From: Amycolatopsis endophytica
GTDB lineage: Bacteria; Actinomycetota; Actinomycetes; Mycobacteriales; Pseudonocardiaceae
Reading direction: 5' to 3'
Assembly (NCBI RefSeq): GCF_013410405.1
Contig: NZ_JACCFK010000001.1
Coordinates: 4,650,001-4,714,000, forward strand
Length of the DNA stretch: 64,000 nucleotides
Below the pieces are notes generated by a model. The model made no database searches and was not told the DNA's origin. It saw only the letters and a program-made list of their open reading frames with translations. The position numbers and the translations under genes were made by a program. Within the stretch, counting starts at the first letter, position 1, and every line of letters starts with the position of its first letter. Positions 24,887 through 33,908 of this stretch are shown piece after piece.

Positions 24887-26461
24887 ATGCCGACCGTCCG
24901 CGAGATCGCCCACGAGTTCCTGGAACGCCGTGGTCTCACCACGATCTTCGGCAACCCCGGCTCGAACGAGCTGCCGTTCCTGGCCGAGCTGCCGGACACC
25001 TTCGACTACGTCCTCGGCCTGCACGAGGGTGTCGTCGTCGGGATGGCCGACGGGTACGCGCAGGCCACCGGACGCCCGGTGCTGGTCAACCTGCACGCGG
25101 CCGCCGGATCGGGCAACGCGATGGGCGCGCTCACCAACTCCGTCCACTCCCGCTCACCCCTGGTGCTCACCGCGGGCCAGCAGGTGCGGTCGGCGATCGG
25201 CATGGACGCGATGCTCGCCAACCAGGACGCCACCCAGCTCATGCGCCCGCTCGTCGGCTGGGCCGGCGAACCGAGCTGCCCGGCCGACGTGCCGCGCTCG
25301 CTCGCGCAGGCCGTGTTCGAAGCCGAACTGCAGCGGCGCCCCACCTATCTGTCCGTGCCCTACGACGACTGGACCGCCGACCTCGACGACAACGCCGCCG
25401 CCACCCTCGACCGCACCGTCCGGCGCGGCCTGGCCCCCGGTCAGGGCCAGCTCGACGACCTCGCCGCCCGGTTCGCCGCCGCCCGCGACCCGGTGCTGGT
25501 GCTCGGCGGCGACGTCGACGCGCTCGGCCTGTTCGACCGCGCCGTGGCCTTCGCCGAGCACCTCGCGCTGCCGGTGTGGGTCGCGCCGTCGCCGCACCGG
25601 CTGCCCTTCCCCAACCGCCACCCGCTCTTCCGCGGCGTGCTGCCCGCCGGGATCGGCGCGGTGTCCTCCGCGCTCGCGGGGCACGACCTGGTTGTCGTGC
25701 TGGGGGCGCCGGTGTTCCGCTACCACCAGCACGTGCCCGGGCCGTTCCTGCCCGAGGGGGCCGAGCTCGTGCAGGTCACCGACGATCCCGCCGCCGCCGC
25801 CCGCGCGCCGGTGGGGGAGTCCCTGGTCGCCGGCCCCGGCCCGGTCCTCGACGGCCTGCTCGCCCGGCTGCCCGCCCGAGAACCGGGGGAGACCGCCTTC
25901 GTGCCGAACCCCGAGCCCGGCACCGGTGAGCGGGCCCTGCATCCGGAGCAGGTGTTCGCCGCGCTGCGCGACACCCAGCCCGCCGACACCAGCTACGTCG
26001 TCGAGTCCACGTCCACGAACTCGGCGTGGTGGCGCCAGATGGACCTGCGCCGTCCCGGCTCGTACTTCTGGCCCGCCGCCGGTGGTCTCGGGTTCGGGAT
26101 GCCCGCGGCGGTCGGCGTGGCGATGGGCCTGCCCGGGCGGCAGGTCGTCGGGGTGATCGGTGACGGGTCGGCGAACTACGGCATCACCGCGCTGTGGACC
26201 GCGGCGCGGTACCGGGTGCCGGTGACGTTCGTGATCCTGCGCAACGGCACCTACGGCGCGCTGCGCTGGTTCGCCGGTCTGCTGGGCACCGAGGACGTGC
26301 CGGGCACCGAGATCCCGGGCATGGACTTCACGGCGATCGCCGCCGGGTACGGCGTCCCGGGGACCACCGTGTCCGATGTGGACGATCTACGGGCCCAGCT
26401 CAAGACCACACCGGCCGGACCGCGCCTGATCCAGGTCGACACCGAACTCACCACTCCCTAG
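24887..26461 (+). CDS. mdlC: benzoylformate decarboxylase
   Basis: 524-residue thiamine-diphosphate enzyme that decarboxylates benzoylformate to benzaldehyde in the mandelate pathway. The catalytic set of the Pseudomonas enzyme is present at nearly identical positions: Ser26 (GNPGSNELPF), Glu47 (GLHEGVVVGMADGY), His70 (NLHAAAGSGNAMG) and His280 (GAPVFRYHQH). The ThDP/Mg motif is VIGDGSANYGITALW. GAGGAGG precedes ATG 24887. Followed 27 bp later by an aromatic-acid type transporter; no mandelate dehydrogenase or benzaldehyde dehydrogenase is adjacent. Confidence 0.93.
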   Translation: MPTVREIAHEFLERRGLTTIFGNPGSNELPFLAELPDTFDYVLGLHEGVVVGMADGYAQATGRPVLVNLHAAAGSGNAMGALTNSVHSRSPLVLTAGQQVRSAIGMDAMLANQDATQLMRPLVGWAGEPSCPADVPRSLAQAVFEAELQRRPTYLSVPYDDWTADLDDNAAATLDRTVRRGLAPGQGQLDDLAARFAAARDPVLVLGGDVDALGLFDRAVAFAEHLALPVWVAPSPHRLPFPNRHPLFRGVLPAGIGAVSSALAGHDLVVVLGAPVFRYHQHVPGPFLPEGAELVQVTDDPAAAARAPVGESLVAGPGPVLDGLLARLPAREPGETAFVPNPEPGTGERALHPEQVFAALRDTQPADTSYVVESTSTNSAWWRQMDLRRPGSYFWPAAGGLGFGMPAAVGVAMGLPGRQVVGVIGDGSANYGITALWTAARYRVPVTFVILRNGTYGALRWFAGLLGTEDVPGTEIPGMDFTAIAAGYGVPGTTVSDVDDLRAQLKTTPAGPRLIQVDTELTTP

Positions 26462-26488
26462 TTCCCCCATCCCGCAAGGAGTACGGCA

Positions 26489-27739
26489 ATGACGACGTCT
26501 CCCTCCCGCTCGGCCTGGACGGCGGTGCTGTGCTGGCTGACCGTCCTGATCGAGGGCTACGACCTGGTCGCGCTCGGCGCCACGATCCCCACGCTGCTCA
26601 AGGGGCACCACCTCGGGTTCACCGCCGCCGGGGCGACCGCGGTGGCCACCGTGTCGCTGGTGGGTGTCGCGGTCGGCGCGGCCGCGCTCGGCCCGCTGTC
26701 CGACCGGCTCGGACGGCGCGTGATGCTGATCGGCTCGGTGCTGCTGTTCTCGGTGTTCACGCTGGTGCTGCCGCTCGCGCCGAACGTGGCGACGTTCGGC
26801 GTGTTCCGGTTCGTGGCCGGGATCGGCCTCGGCGCGTGCATGCCGGTGGCGCTGACGGTGATGTCGGAGAACCTGCCCGCGCGGCGCCGGGCCAGCGCCA
26901 GCACGTTCACGATGACCGGCTACCACGTGGGCGCGGTGCTGACCTCGCTGCTGGCGCTGGCCGCGGTGGAGAACTGGCACGTCCTGTTCTACGGCGGCGG
27001 GATCGCGGGACTGCTCGTCGTGCCGCTGATGTGGTGGAAGCTGCCGGAGTCGGCGGCCTTCCTGGCGGCGAAGGAGCAGCCCGGCGCCGGGAAGTTCAGC
27101 CTGCGCGACCTGCTCGGCCCGAAGTTCCGGCGCATCAGCATCGCCGTGTGGACCGGATCGTTCATGGGACTGCTGCTGGTGTACGGGCTCAACACGTGGC
27201 TGCCGCAGCTGATGCGGACCGCGGGCTACCCGCTGTCGACGTCGATCACGCTGCTGCTGGTGCTCAACATCGGCGCGATCATCGGACTGGTGCTCGCGGG
27301 CACGATCGCCGACCGCTTCGGCATCCGCCCGATCGCCCGGATCTGGTTCGCCACCGGCGCGGTGCTGCTGGCGCTGCTCAGCCTGAAGATCGGCAGCAGC
27401 TTCGTGCTCAACGGGCTCGTGCTGCTGACCGGCGTGTTCGTGTTCTCCGCGCAGGTGCTCATCTACGGCTACGTCGCGCAGGCCTTCCCGGCGCAGGCCC
27501 GCGGCTCGGCGCTCGGCATGACCTCCGCGGTCGGACGTCTGGGCTCCATCCTGGGCCCGTTCGTGACCGGCGCGCTCGTCACGGCCGGTGTGGCCTACCC
27601 GTGGGGCTTCTACTTCTTCGCGGTCGTGGCGGCGCTGGGGCTGGGGGCGATCCTGTTGCTGGGCGGCGGAAAGCGCGAGGCACCGGCTCCTGAGGCGGCG
27701 GAGCTGGGGTCACCGGGCCAGGAACGGCTCCAGCACTGA
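26489..27739 (+). CDS. aromatic-acid:H+ symporter-type major facilitator
   Basis: 416-residue MFS protein of the aromatic acid:H+ symporter kind: TVLIEGYDLVALGATIP in TM1 with the essential Asp, LGPLSDRLGRRVML in loop 2-3, GIGLGACMPVALTVMSE in TM4, DRFGIRPIAR in loop 8-9. Twelve hydrophobic helices. Together with the decarboxylase upstream (27-bp gap, AAGGAG site) it most likely imports benzoylformate or mandelate. Its 3' end overlaps the convergent hydrolase remnant by 30 bp. Confidence 0.92.
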   Translation: MTTSPSRSAWTAVLCWLTVLIEGYDLVALGATIPTLLKGHHLGFTAAGATAVATVSLVGVAVGAAALGPLSDRLGRRVMLIGSVLLFSVFTLVLPLAPNVATFGVFRFVAGIGLGACMPVALTVMSENLPARRRASASTFTMTGYHVGAVLTSLLALAAVENWHVLFYGGGIAGLLVVPLMWWKLPESAAFLAAKEQPGAGKFSLRDLLGPKFRRISIAVWTGSFMGLLLVYGLNTWLPQLMRTAGYPLSTSITLLLVLNIGAIIGLVLAGTIADRFGIRPIARIWFATGAVLLALLSLKIGSSFVLNGLVLLTGVFVFSAQVLIYGYVAQAFPAQARGSALGMTSAVGRLGSILGPFVTGALVTAGVAYPWGFYFFAVVAALGLGAILLLGGGKREAPAPEAAELGSPGQERLQH

Positions 27740-28282
27740 GAGCAGCGCCTCCGGCCGGTCGAGCGGGATGATGTGCCCACAGTCCTCGATGACGTACGAG
27801 GTCAACTCGTCCGTGAACGGGCTCAGCTGGCGGGCGAGCGCGTCGCCGACCGGGTGCGCCCCCACCGCCAGAGTCGGGACCGTCAGCCGGTGCACCCGTG
27901 TCGCGGCTTCGAGTTGCCGGGCGCTTTCCGGGAGGGCGCGGTAGTAGGAGAACGCGCGGCGCGGCGCGGCCGGGCCCGTGCAGGCGCGGACGAACGCCTC
28001 CCGGACGGCCACCGTGGCGCAGCGTTCCCCGCACGCGCCGAGGATGCCGAGCGCGTCCTCGGCGAGGGTCGCGGCGTCGTAGCCGACCTCGGCGTCGCTG
28101 CCGGTCCAGCGCATGTCGGGGGCGAGAACCCGGTACCGTGTCGCGAGAACGCCGATGATTTCCCGCCACACCTGCCAGGTGTGTTGGAAGCCGTGGAGCA
28201 GCAACACTGCCGGGACCGCCCCGGCCATCGCCACGGTGGTCTCGATGCCGTTCGTCCGGACACGCCGCAGTTCGGCGGGCAC
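27710..28282 (-). pseudogene. alpha/beta hydrolase with internal deletion removing the nucleophile elbow
   Basis: 190 residues against about 280 for epoxide-hydrolase-like relatives. Oxyanion segment LLLHGFQHTWQVW, Asp strand LAPDMRWTGSDAE and the C-terminal IEDCGHIIPLDRPEALL (catalytic His) are present. From LAEDALGILGACGERCATVA the frame jumps straight to REAFVRACTGPAAPRRAF. The segment holding Gly-x-Ser/Asp-x-Gly and cap helices is gone, without loss of frame. It cannot be catalytic in the usual way. The frame is still open, so it may be a recent in-frame deletion. Confidence 0.75.
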
Positions 28283-28302
28283 AGCGGAACTCCTCGGTAG
28301 GT

Positions 28303-28464
28303 GGTTACCGGGACGGCTTCGCCACGCGCCGGGCCGAGGACACCGTGCCGCCCCACGTGCACTACCGGCTCACCGGCCTCGGCCTGTCGCTGGAGGCCGC
28401 GCTCGCCGTGGTCCGCGAGTGGGCCGAGGCACACAGGGCCGAGATCGACCGGAACCGGAGTTGA
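28303..28464 (+). pseudogene. HxlR-type regulator, C-terminal remnant
   Basis: About 53 codons ending at TGA 28462 read RDGFATRRAEDTVPPHVHYR, then LTGLGLSLEAALAVVREWAE. This is the wing and C-terminal helix of HxlR-family winged-helix regulators (normally about 110-130 aa). The N-terminal recognition helices are missing and no start is present. It lies head-to-head with the deleted hydrolase, so a single event may have damaged a regulator/hydrolase pair. Confidence 0.75.
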
Positions 28465-28678
28465 ACGGCGTTCCGGGGGTGGGCCGGGAAATCGTGTCGC
28501 AACTGTGTCGAACCCGCCATTACGCAGGTAGTCCGCCAGAAAGCACCCGAAAACGCGATCTCCAGGTTGCCCGTTTCCACCCCTTCCGCAACGGTAGGTC
28601 GACCAATGATTTAGGTTTGACCCGTTCGGGTTAACGAATTCGGAAGGGAGGCCGCGCCGCTCGCGACGGCGCGTGCAT

Positions 28679-30388
28679 ATGTCTGCTGACTCTGAGTCTG
28701 AGGTCCGCGCGAGAGTTCCCGAGGAAACCGGTGTCGCCGGTCACCACCCGGACGAGCACGTCCCTCCGGTCGTCGCGGCAGACAAGCCCCCCGAGACCGA
28801 CCGCACCGTCTTCGGCGTGGCCGCCGTCCTGGCGCTGGCGATCATCCTGTGGGGGATCATCTCGCCGACGAGCCTGGCCGACGTGGCGGGCACCGTGCTC
28901 AACGACGCGGTCATCCCGTACGGCGGCTGGGCGTTCGTGCTGGTGGCGAGCGGGTTCGTGGTGTTCGCCGTGACGCTGGCGATCAGCCGCTACGGTCGCA
29001 TCCGGCTGGGCCAGGACGGTGAGAAGCCCGAGTTCCGGACGTCGTCGTGGATCGCGATGATGTTCAGCGCCGGCATGGGCATCGGCCTGATGTTCTTCGG
29101 CGTGTACGAGCCGGTGTCGCACCTGGCCAGTCCGCCACCGGGCACCGTCGCCCCGAACTCGGACGACGCCGTGCACACCGCGATGGCCACGACGCTGTTC
29201 CACTGGACCGTGCACCCGTGGGCGATCTACGCGGTCGTCGGCCTCGCCATCGCCTACAGCACGTTCCGCCGCGGCCGCAGCCAGCTGATCAGCTCGGTGT
29301 TCGCGCCGCTGTTCGGCAAGCGCCGCACCGAGGGCCCGCTGGGCAAGGCGATCGACGTGATGGCGATCTTCGCGACGCTGTTCGGGTCGGCCGCGTCGCT
29401 GGGCCTGGGCGCGCTGCAGGTCGGCGGCGGCATGGCCTCGGTCGGCTGGATCGACAACCCGGGCACCGGTCTGCTGGTCGCGATCATCGCGATCCTGACC
29501 GTGGCGTTCATCGCCTCGGCCGTCTCCGGCGTCGCCAAGGGCATCCAGTGGCTGTCCAACATCAACATGGTGCTGGCCGCGCTGCTCGCGGTGTTCGTGC
29601 TGGTCGTCGGCCCGACCGTGCTGATCCTCAACCTCGTTCCGAACGCGATCGGCGACTACTTCCGCGAGCTGGCCGAGATGTCGGGCCGGTCCGGCGTCAC
29701 GGGTGGCGCGGAGATGCAGACCTGGTTGTCCGGGTGGACGGTCTTCTACTGGGCCTGGTGGATCTCCTGGACGCCGTTCGTCGGCATGTTCATCGCGCGC
29801 ATCTCGCGCGGCCGCACGATCCGCCAGTTCATCATCGGTGTCATCGCGGTGCCGAGCGTGGTGAGCCTGATCTGGTTCGCGATCTTCGGTGGCGCGGCGA
29901 TCGACAAACAACGCTCCGGCGTGGACATCGCCGGGGCCGGCAGTTCCGAATCGGCGACGTTCGAGCTGCTGCAGCACCTGCCGTGGTTCGTGCCGATGGC
30001 GGTACTGGTGATGATCCTGGTGTCGATCTTCTTCGTCTCCGGCGCCGACGCGGCCTCGGTGGTGATGGGCACGTTGTCGCAGAAGGGCGCCGTCGATCCG
30101 CACCGGAACCCGGTGATCTTCTGGGGTGTGCTGACCGGGGCGGTCGCGGCGGTGATGCTGCTCGTCGGCGGGGAGGACGGGCTCACCGGTCTGCAGAACC
30201 TCACCATTCTGGTGGCCGTGCCGTTCGTGTTCGTGATGATCGGGTTGTGCATTTCGCTCTACCGCGACCTGCGCACCGATCCGATGATCATCCGGGAACG
30301 CGAGATGCTGCGGTCGCTGGGGGAGATCCACGACGAGCGCACCGGCGAGGAGCGCAAGCACCGGCGGCTGCGGCACCGCAAGGCATGA
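28679..30388 (+). CDS. BCCT-family glycine betaine/choline transporter
   Basis: 569-residue secondary transporter. Twelve TM helices follow an acidic N-tail; TM3 has FSAGMGIGLMFFG, TM4 TTLFHWTVHPWAIYAVVG, and the TM8 signature is YWAWWISWTPFVGMFIARIS followed by RGRTIRQF. The Gly-Met-Gly-Ile-Gly type TM3 and Trp box fit Na+-coupled betaine carriers used for osmoprotection or carbon supply. The C-terminal tail is charged (EERKHRRLRHRKA). ATG 28679 (or GTG 28673) lies 27-33 bp from GGAAGGGAGG (28642-28651), unusually far. The 28465-28678 gap is relatively AT-rich and presumably holds the promoter, but no clear boxes were seen. Confidence 0.92.
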   Translation: MSADSESEVRARVPEETGVAGHHPDEHVPPVVAADKPPETDRTVFGVAAVLALAIILWGIISPTSLADVAGTVLNDAVIPYGGWAFVLVASGFVVFAVTLAISRYGRIRLGQDGEKPEFRTSSWIAMMFSAGMGIGLMFFGVYEPVSHLASPPPGTVAPNSDDAVHTAMATTLFHWTVHPWAIYAVVGLAIAYSTFRRGRSQLISSVFAPLFGKRRTEGPLGKAIDVMAIFATLFGSAASLGLGALQVGGGMASVGWIDNPGTGLLVAIIAILTVAFIASAVSGVAKGIQWLSNINMVLAALLAVFVLVVGPTVLILNLVPNAIGDYFRELAEMSGRSGVTGGAEMQTWLSGWTVFYWAWWISWTPFVGMFIARISRGRTIRQFIIGVIAVPSVVSLIWFAIFGGAAIDKQRSGVDIAGAGSSESATFELLQHLPWFVPMAVLVMILVSIFFVSGADAASVVMGTLSQKGAVDPHRNPVIFWGVLTGAVAAVMLLVGGEDGLTGLQNLTILVAVPFVFVMIGLCISLYRDLRTDPMIIREREMLRSLGEIHDERTGEERKHRRLRHRKA

Positions 30389-30392
30389 CCGG

Positions 30393-30427
30393 ACGGGGCC
30401 ACCCGGGGCGGAACCGGGTGGCCCCGT
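30393..30427. terminator. bidirectional terminator between BCCT and GDSL genes
   Basis: ACGGGGCCACCCGG (30393-30406) and CCGGGTGGCCCCGT (30414-30427) form a perfect 14-bp stem around a 7-nt loop, between two convergent genes (4 bp from each stop region). Confidence 0.88.
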
Positions 30428-30431
30428 CGGC

Positions 30432-31292
30432 TCAGCTCAGGCCGAGCGCGTCCATCGCCTCGCCGGCCATCGCGGCCTCGCCCTGGGCGTTGGGGTGCAC
30501 GACGACCGGGTTGCTGCCCTGCAGGACCGGCTCGATCCACCGCACGTCCGGCGCCTGGCAGGCGTCGTGGCCCTCGGAGGCCTCCGACATGTCGACATAG
30601 GTGACACCGGTCGCCTCGGCCGCGCGGCCCACCGCGTCGTTGAGCGTCGCCTGGAGGCCGCGCAGGTAGGGGACGTCGCCGTCCGCGACGGGCATCTTGT
30701 CGAAACAGCCGGTCGTGGCGGGCAGGATCCACGGGTATCCGAGGATCGCGACGTCGGCGGCGGGTGCCTTGTCCCGCACCGCTTCCAGTGCGCTCACGAG
30801 TGCCGGGTAGGTCGTGTCGCGGATGGTGTCCTCGAAGTAGGAGCCGTAGATGTCGTGGCAGGGGCTGCCCTGGCCGAGCGCCAGGATGCCGGCGCTGCCG
30901 CAGGCCAGGATGGCGCTGATGAACACGCCGCTGTCGTTGCCGCCGATGGTCATGGTGACCACGTCGGTGTCCGCGCCCAGGGCGTCCACCTGCGGCGGCA
31001 CGCCCGGGTACTGGGCGGCGGTGAAGTGCCTGGTCTCCGCGGCGCCGCACGTCACGTCCGTCAGGCTCGCGCCGGTCTCGGCGGCGATGACGTGCGGGTA
31101 GTTGAGGCTCGACCGCAGGCACAGGGGCGAGGCGTCCGGATCGGAGGGCTGGACACCGGAGGCGGCGCTGTAGGAATCGCCCAGTGCCACGTACTCCAGG
31201 GAGTCGGCGTGGGCGGCGGGTGCGGCGGACAGGACCGCGGCGACGGTGGTGACGGTGGCGGCGAGGGTGGCGCCGAGACGGCGAGGCGGCAT
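30432..31292 (-). CDS. secreted SGNH/GDSL esterase-lipase
   Basis: 286 residues with signal peptide (basic MPPRRLG, hydrophobic core, AHA cleavage near residue 28). Catalytic blocks: YVALGDSYSAASG (Ser40), TIGGNDSGVF (Gly and Asn oxyanion residues), and VHPNAQGEAAMA with the catalytic His. Six Cys suggest three disulfides, as in Streptomyces extracellular lipases of this family. Hydrolyses lipid or ester substrates outside the cell. Start ATG 31292. Confidence 0.93.
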   Translation of the reverse strand: MPPRRLGATLAATVTTVAAVLSAAPAAHADSLEYVALGDSYSAASGVQPSDPDASPLCLRSSLNYPHVIAAETGASLTDVTCGAAETRHFTAAQYPGVPPQVDALGADTDVVTMTIGGNDSGVFISAILACGSAGILALGQGSPCHDIYGSYFEDTIRDTTYPALVSALEAVRDKAPAADVAILGYPWILPATTGCFDKMPVADGDVPYLRGLQATLNDAVGRAAEATGVTYVDMSEASEGHDACQAPDVRWIEPVLQGSNPVVVHPNAQGEAAMAGEAMDALGLS

Positions 31293-31487
31293 TGCTTGAC
31301 TCCCGGGCTTCGTTGACGGGACACCGATACCTACTGGCGAGTAGGTACGCTGATCGTGGGGGAACGGCGCGTTCTTGTCAATGCCCGGCTCCTGCCACGG
31401 GTTGTCCCGGGCTGTCCCGCGGGTTCACCGGCTGTTCGCCGGGATGGAGCACGCTGGGCCGGGACACGTCCGGGACGGAGGAGCGGT

Positions 31488-32396
31488 ATGGAGTTCAGGC
31501 ATCTCGTGTCGTTCCTGGCGATCGCCGACGAGCTGCACTTCGGCCGCGCCGCCGCCCGGTTGCACCTGACCCAGCCCTCGCTGAGCCAGCAGCTGCAACG
31601 GCTCGAACGCACCCTCGGCGTCGAGCTGGTCGCGCGCACCTCCCACGACGTGCGGCTGACCTCGGCGGGCCGCGCCTTCGAGGTCGAGGCGCGCGCGATC
31701 GTCGCCCGCGTCGAGAAGGCCGCCCAGTCGGCGCGGGAGGCCGCCGCCGGGCGCACCGGCACCGTCAGCGTCGGTTACAACTTCCCCGCGGGCCGGCACA
31801 TCCTGCCCGCGACACTGACCAGGATGCACGCCGAGCACCCCGGCGTGACCGTGAAACTGGCGGAGCGGCGCACCGGACCGCAGCTGGCCGCCCTCGCCGA
31901 CGGCACGCTGGACGTCGCGCTCGTCTACGGCCGCCCGGTCACCGGCGGATTCCGGTACCGGCGCCTGCTGCGCCTGCCGATGGTCGCCGTCGTCGGAGCA
32001 GGCCACGAATGGGCGGGCCTGCCGGGCGTGCCGTTCGCGGAGCTGGCGCGGCAGTCGTGCATCCTCTTCGACCGCGACCAGTGCCCGGCGATGTATGACG
32101 CGATCCTCGCGGCCGCGGAACGCACCGGCATCCGCCTGACCGTGGCGCAGGTGGTCGACGACCCGGCCGGGACGGGGATCCTGGTGTCGGTGACGCCGCT
32201 CGTCGGGTTCGCCTCCGCCTCGCGGGGCATGTTCGCCGGGTCCGTGCCCGGCGGGGTCCGGCCGGTGCGGCTCTTCGACCCGGTCCCGGCGATCGACCTG
32301 TACGCCGTGTGGCGCGACGCGCACACCACCCCGTTGCAGGAGGCTTTCCTCGACTGCCTCGAGACGGCCGGCCCGTTCCGGGTACCCGCGCCGTAA
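31488..32396 (+). CDS. LysR-family transcriptional regulator
   Basis: 302 residues: MEFRHLVSFLAIADELHFGR followed by LTQPSLSQQLQRLERTLGVE is the DNA-binding domain of the CbnR/BenM-like branch. Effector domain includes VSVGYNFPAGRHILPATL and LVSVTPLVGFASASRG. ATG 31488 has GGAGGAG upstream. No intact catabolic gene is next to it: a GDSL esterase is divergent and a frameshifted secreted protein follows, so its target is unclear. Confidence 0.9.
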   Translation: MEFRHLVSFLAIADELHFGRAAARLHLTQPSLSQQLQRLERTLGVELVARTSHDVRLTSAGRAFEVEARAIVARVEKAAQSAREAAAGRTGTVSVGYNFPAGRHILPATLTRMHAEHPGVTVKLAERRTGPQLAALADGTLDVALVYGRPVTGGFRYRRLLRLPMVAVVGAGHEWAGLPGVPFAELARQSCILFDRDQCPAMYDAILAAAERTGIRLTVAQVVDDPAGTGILVSVTPLVGFASASRGMFAGSVPGGVRPVRLFDPVPAIDLYAVWRDAHTTPLQEAFLDCLETAGPFRVPAP

Positions 32397-32483
32397 CGCC
32401 GCCCGGACCACTGGCGACAAGCTCATCGACCCGTCGCCGTCCCGATCGGAGCGACCCGATGCCAGGGTCCGGCCCGCCTGGAC

Positions 32484-33151
32484 GTGCCTCGGCGGGGTGC
32501 TGATCGGCGCGCCGCGGCCGCGGCGCCCGCCTGCCACAACGCGCCGCTCGAAGGAGCCCCGTTCTACGTGCAGACCACCGAGCAGGGCGTGAACACGCGT
32601 GGCGGCGCGGGCAGGCAGTTCGAGCAGGTGGGCCGCTTTCCCCCCCGTCCCGCACGGTCGGCATCGACGGCTACTGCCTTGGCGAACCGCCCGGCGACCT
32701 CACGCCGGCGCCGCATCTGCCCGACCGCCGCTGGCTCCGGGTGCACGGGCTGGCCGGCCAGTACGTCCCGGCGGCGTTCGTCGGCTTCCAGGGCGGCGAA
32801 GCACCCCTGGGCGAACCCGAGGGCACCTGTCCCGGCGCCCTGCCCGCCGAGCAGGACGCCCGCACCTACGTGCAGGCGGGCCAGTCCAGCGATCGCCACC
32901 GTTTCCCGGTCGCCTGCGACCTCGGCGCGGTCAACCCGTTCCCGTCCGGCGCGACCGGCGACGCCTGGCTCGCCGCCGCGGTGTGCTTCGCGGGCAACGC
33001 CCCGCAGAACGGCTCCGCGCGGATTGCCGACGTCACGATCACCGACGGCAGGGCGGTCGCGGCGATCCCGGTCACGAAGTTCGTTCCGGACGATATCCGT
33101 ACCCACCTCGAAGAAGTGGCCTGCGCCCGCTCCGTGGCGCCGTCCGGGTGA
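32484..33151 (+). pseudogene. secreted SH3-like domain protein, frameshifted
   Basis: An SH3b-type stretch, APFYVQTTEQGVNTRGGAGR followed by QFEQVGRFP, continues as RTVGIDGYCLGEPPGDLTPA and RRWLRVHGLAGQYVPAAFVG. The continuation is in another frame: one extra C in the seven-C run at 32641-32647 would join them. The downstream half (to 33151) is a beta-rich region with DDIRTHLEEVACARS at the end. A signal-like segment (WTCLGGVLIGA then Ala-rich) upstream is also split between frames, so there may be more than one indel. Probably a wall-associated or extracellular protein now inactive, or a locus with sequencing errors in GC runs. Confidence 0.65.
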
Positions 33152-33160
33152 TCGCCCACC

Positions 33161-33742
33161 TCAGGGGCGGTAGCGGGCCCGGATGTGGAAACGCTCTCCC
33201 TGGGGTCCGAGGATGCTCAGGAACTCCACGGGCCGCGCGTCGGCGTTGCCGAACCAGTGGGGGAGGTGGGTGTCGAACTCGGCGACCTCTCCCGCGGCGA
33301 GCACGAGGTCCTCCTCGCCCAGCACGACGCGCAACCGTCCATTCAGGACGTACAGCCAGTGGTAGCCCTCGTGGGAACGCGGGTCCGGTTCACGGTCGTT
33401 CGCCCCGGCGGGCAGGATCTGCTTGAACGCCTGCAACCCGCCGGGTTTGCGCGTCAACGGTACGACCGTCATGCCGTGCCGGGTGAACGGACGGGGGTAG
33501 ACCCGCGGATCGCCGCTGGCCGGGGCGCCGACCAGCTCGTCCAGCGGCACCTGGTGCGCCCGTGCCAGGGGGAGCAGGAGTTCCAGGCCCGGTTTGCGCT
33601 GCCCGGATTCCAGTCGGGACAAGGTGCTGACCGGGATCCCGGTGCTCTCCGACAGGGCGGCCAGCGTGGCCCCGCTGCGGCGGCGCAGCTCGCGCAGGCG
33701 CGGGCCGACTGCGGCCAGTACGGCGTCGAAGTCTTCGGTCAT
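33161..33742 (-). CDS. XRE-family regulator with C-terminal cupin domain
   Basis: 193 residues: N-terminal helix-turn-helix (LRELRRRSGATLAALSESTG, VSTLSRLESGQRKPGLE) then a cupin barrel with the metal-binding pattern HEGYHWLYVLNGRLRVVLGE and HLPHWFGNADARPVEFL. Such proteins sense a small ligand in the cupin and regulate catabolic or efflux genes. ATG 33742 lies below a TTGACA -35 element (complement of 33786-33791) and a palindrome TGCGG-TTT-CCGCA. Divergent from the MBL-fold gene (166 bp). Confidence 0.9.
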   Translation of the reverse strand: MTEDFDAVLAAVGPRLRELRRRSGATLAALSESTGIPVSTLSRLESGQRKPGLELLLPLARAHQVPLDELVGAPASGDPRVYPRPFTRHGMTVVPLTRKPGGLQAFKQILPAGANDREPDPRSHEGYHWLYVLNGRLRVVLGEEDLVLAAGEVAEFDTHLPHWFGNADARPVEFLSILGPQGERFHIRARYRP

Positions 33743-33764
33743 GCCTCCACTGTGCCCGCGGTTT

Positions 33765-33777
33765 TGCGGTTTCCGCA
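33765..33777. promoter_or_regulatory. palindrome in the XRE-cupin gene promoter
   Basis: TGCGG-TTT-CCGCA is a perfect 5-3-5 repeat, 8 bp inside a TTGACA -35 box (complement of 33786-33791) for the XRE-cupin gene, 23 bp before its ATG. Position suits autorepression. Confidence 0.45.
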
Positions 33778-33908
33778 CAGAACTTTGTCAACCCGGCTCC
33801 GCGCGATAGGCAGTGCCGATCGTCCGTTCGGTCCTGTCCGCGCGGACCTGCGGGCGAGGCCGGGCGGCGGTCATGCTGAGGAGCGGTTACGGCAGATCGG
33901 AGAGGTCC

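Noticed and set aside
28631..30376. A 581-codon frame antisense to the BCCT transporter
   Set aside because: Composition is His/Arg/Asp-rich low complexity, typical of the antisense of a hydrophobic gene at high GC; the sense protein is a clear transporter.
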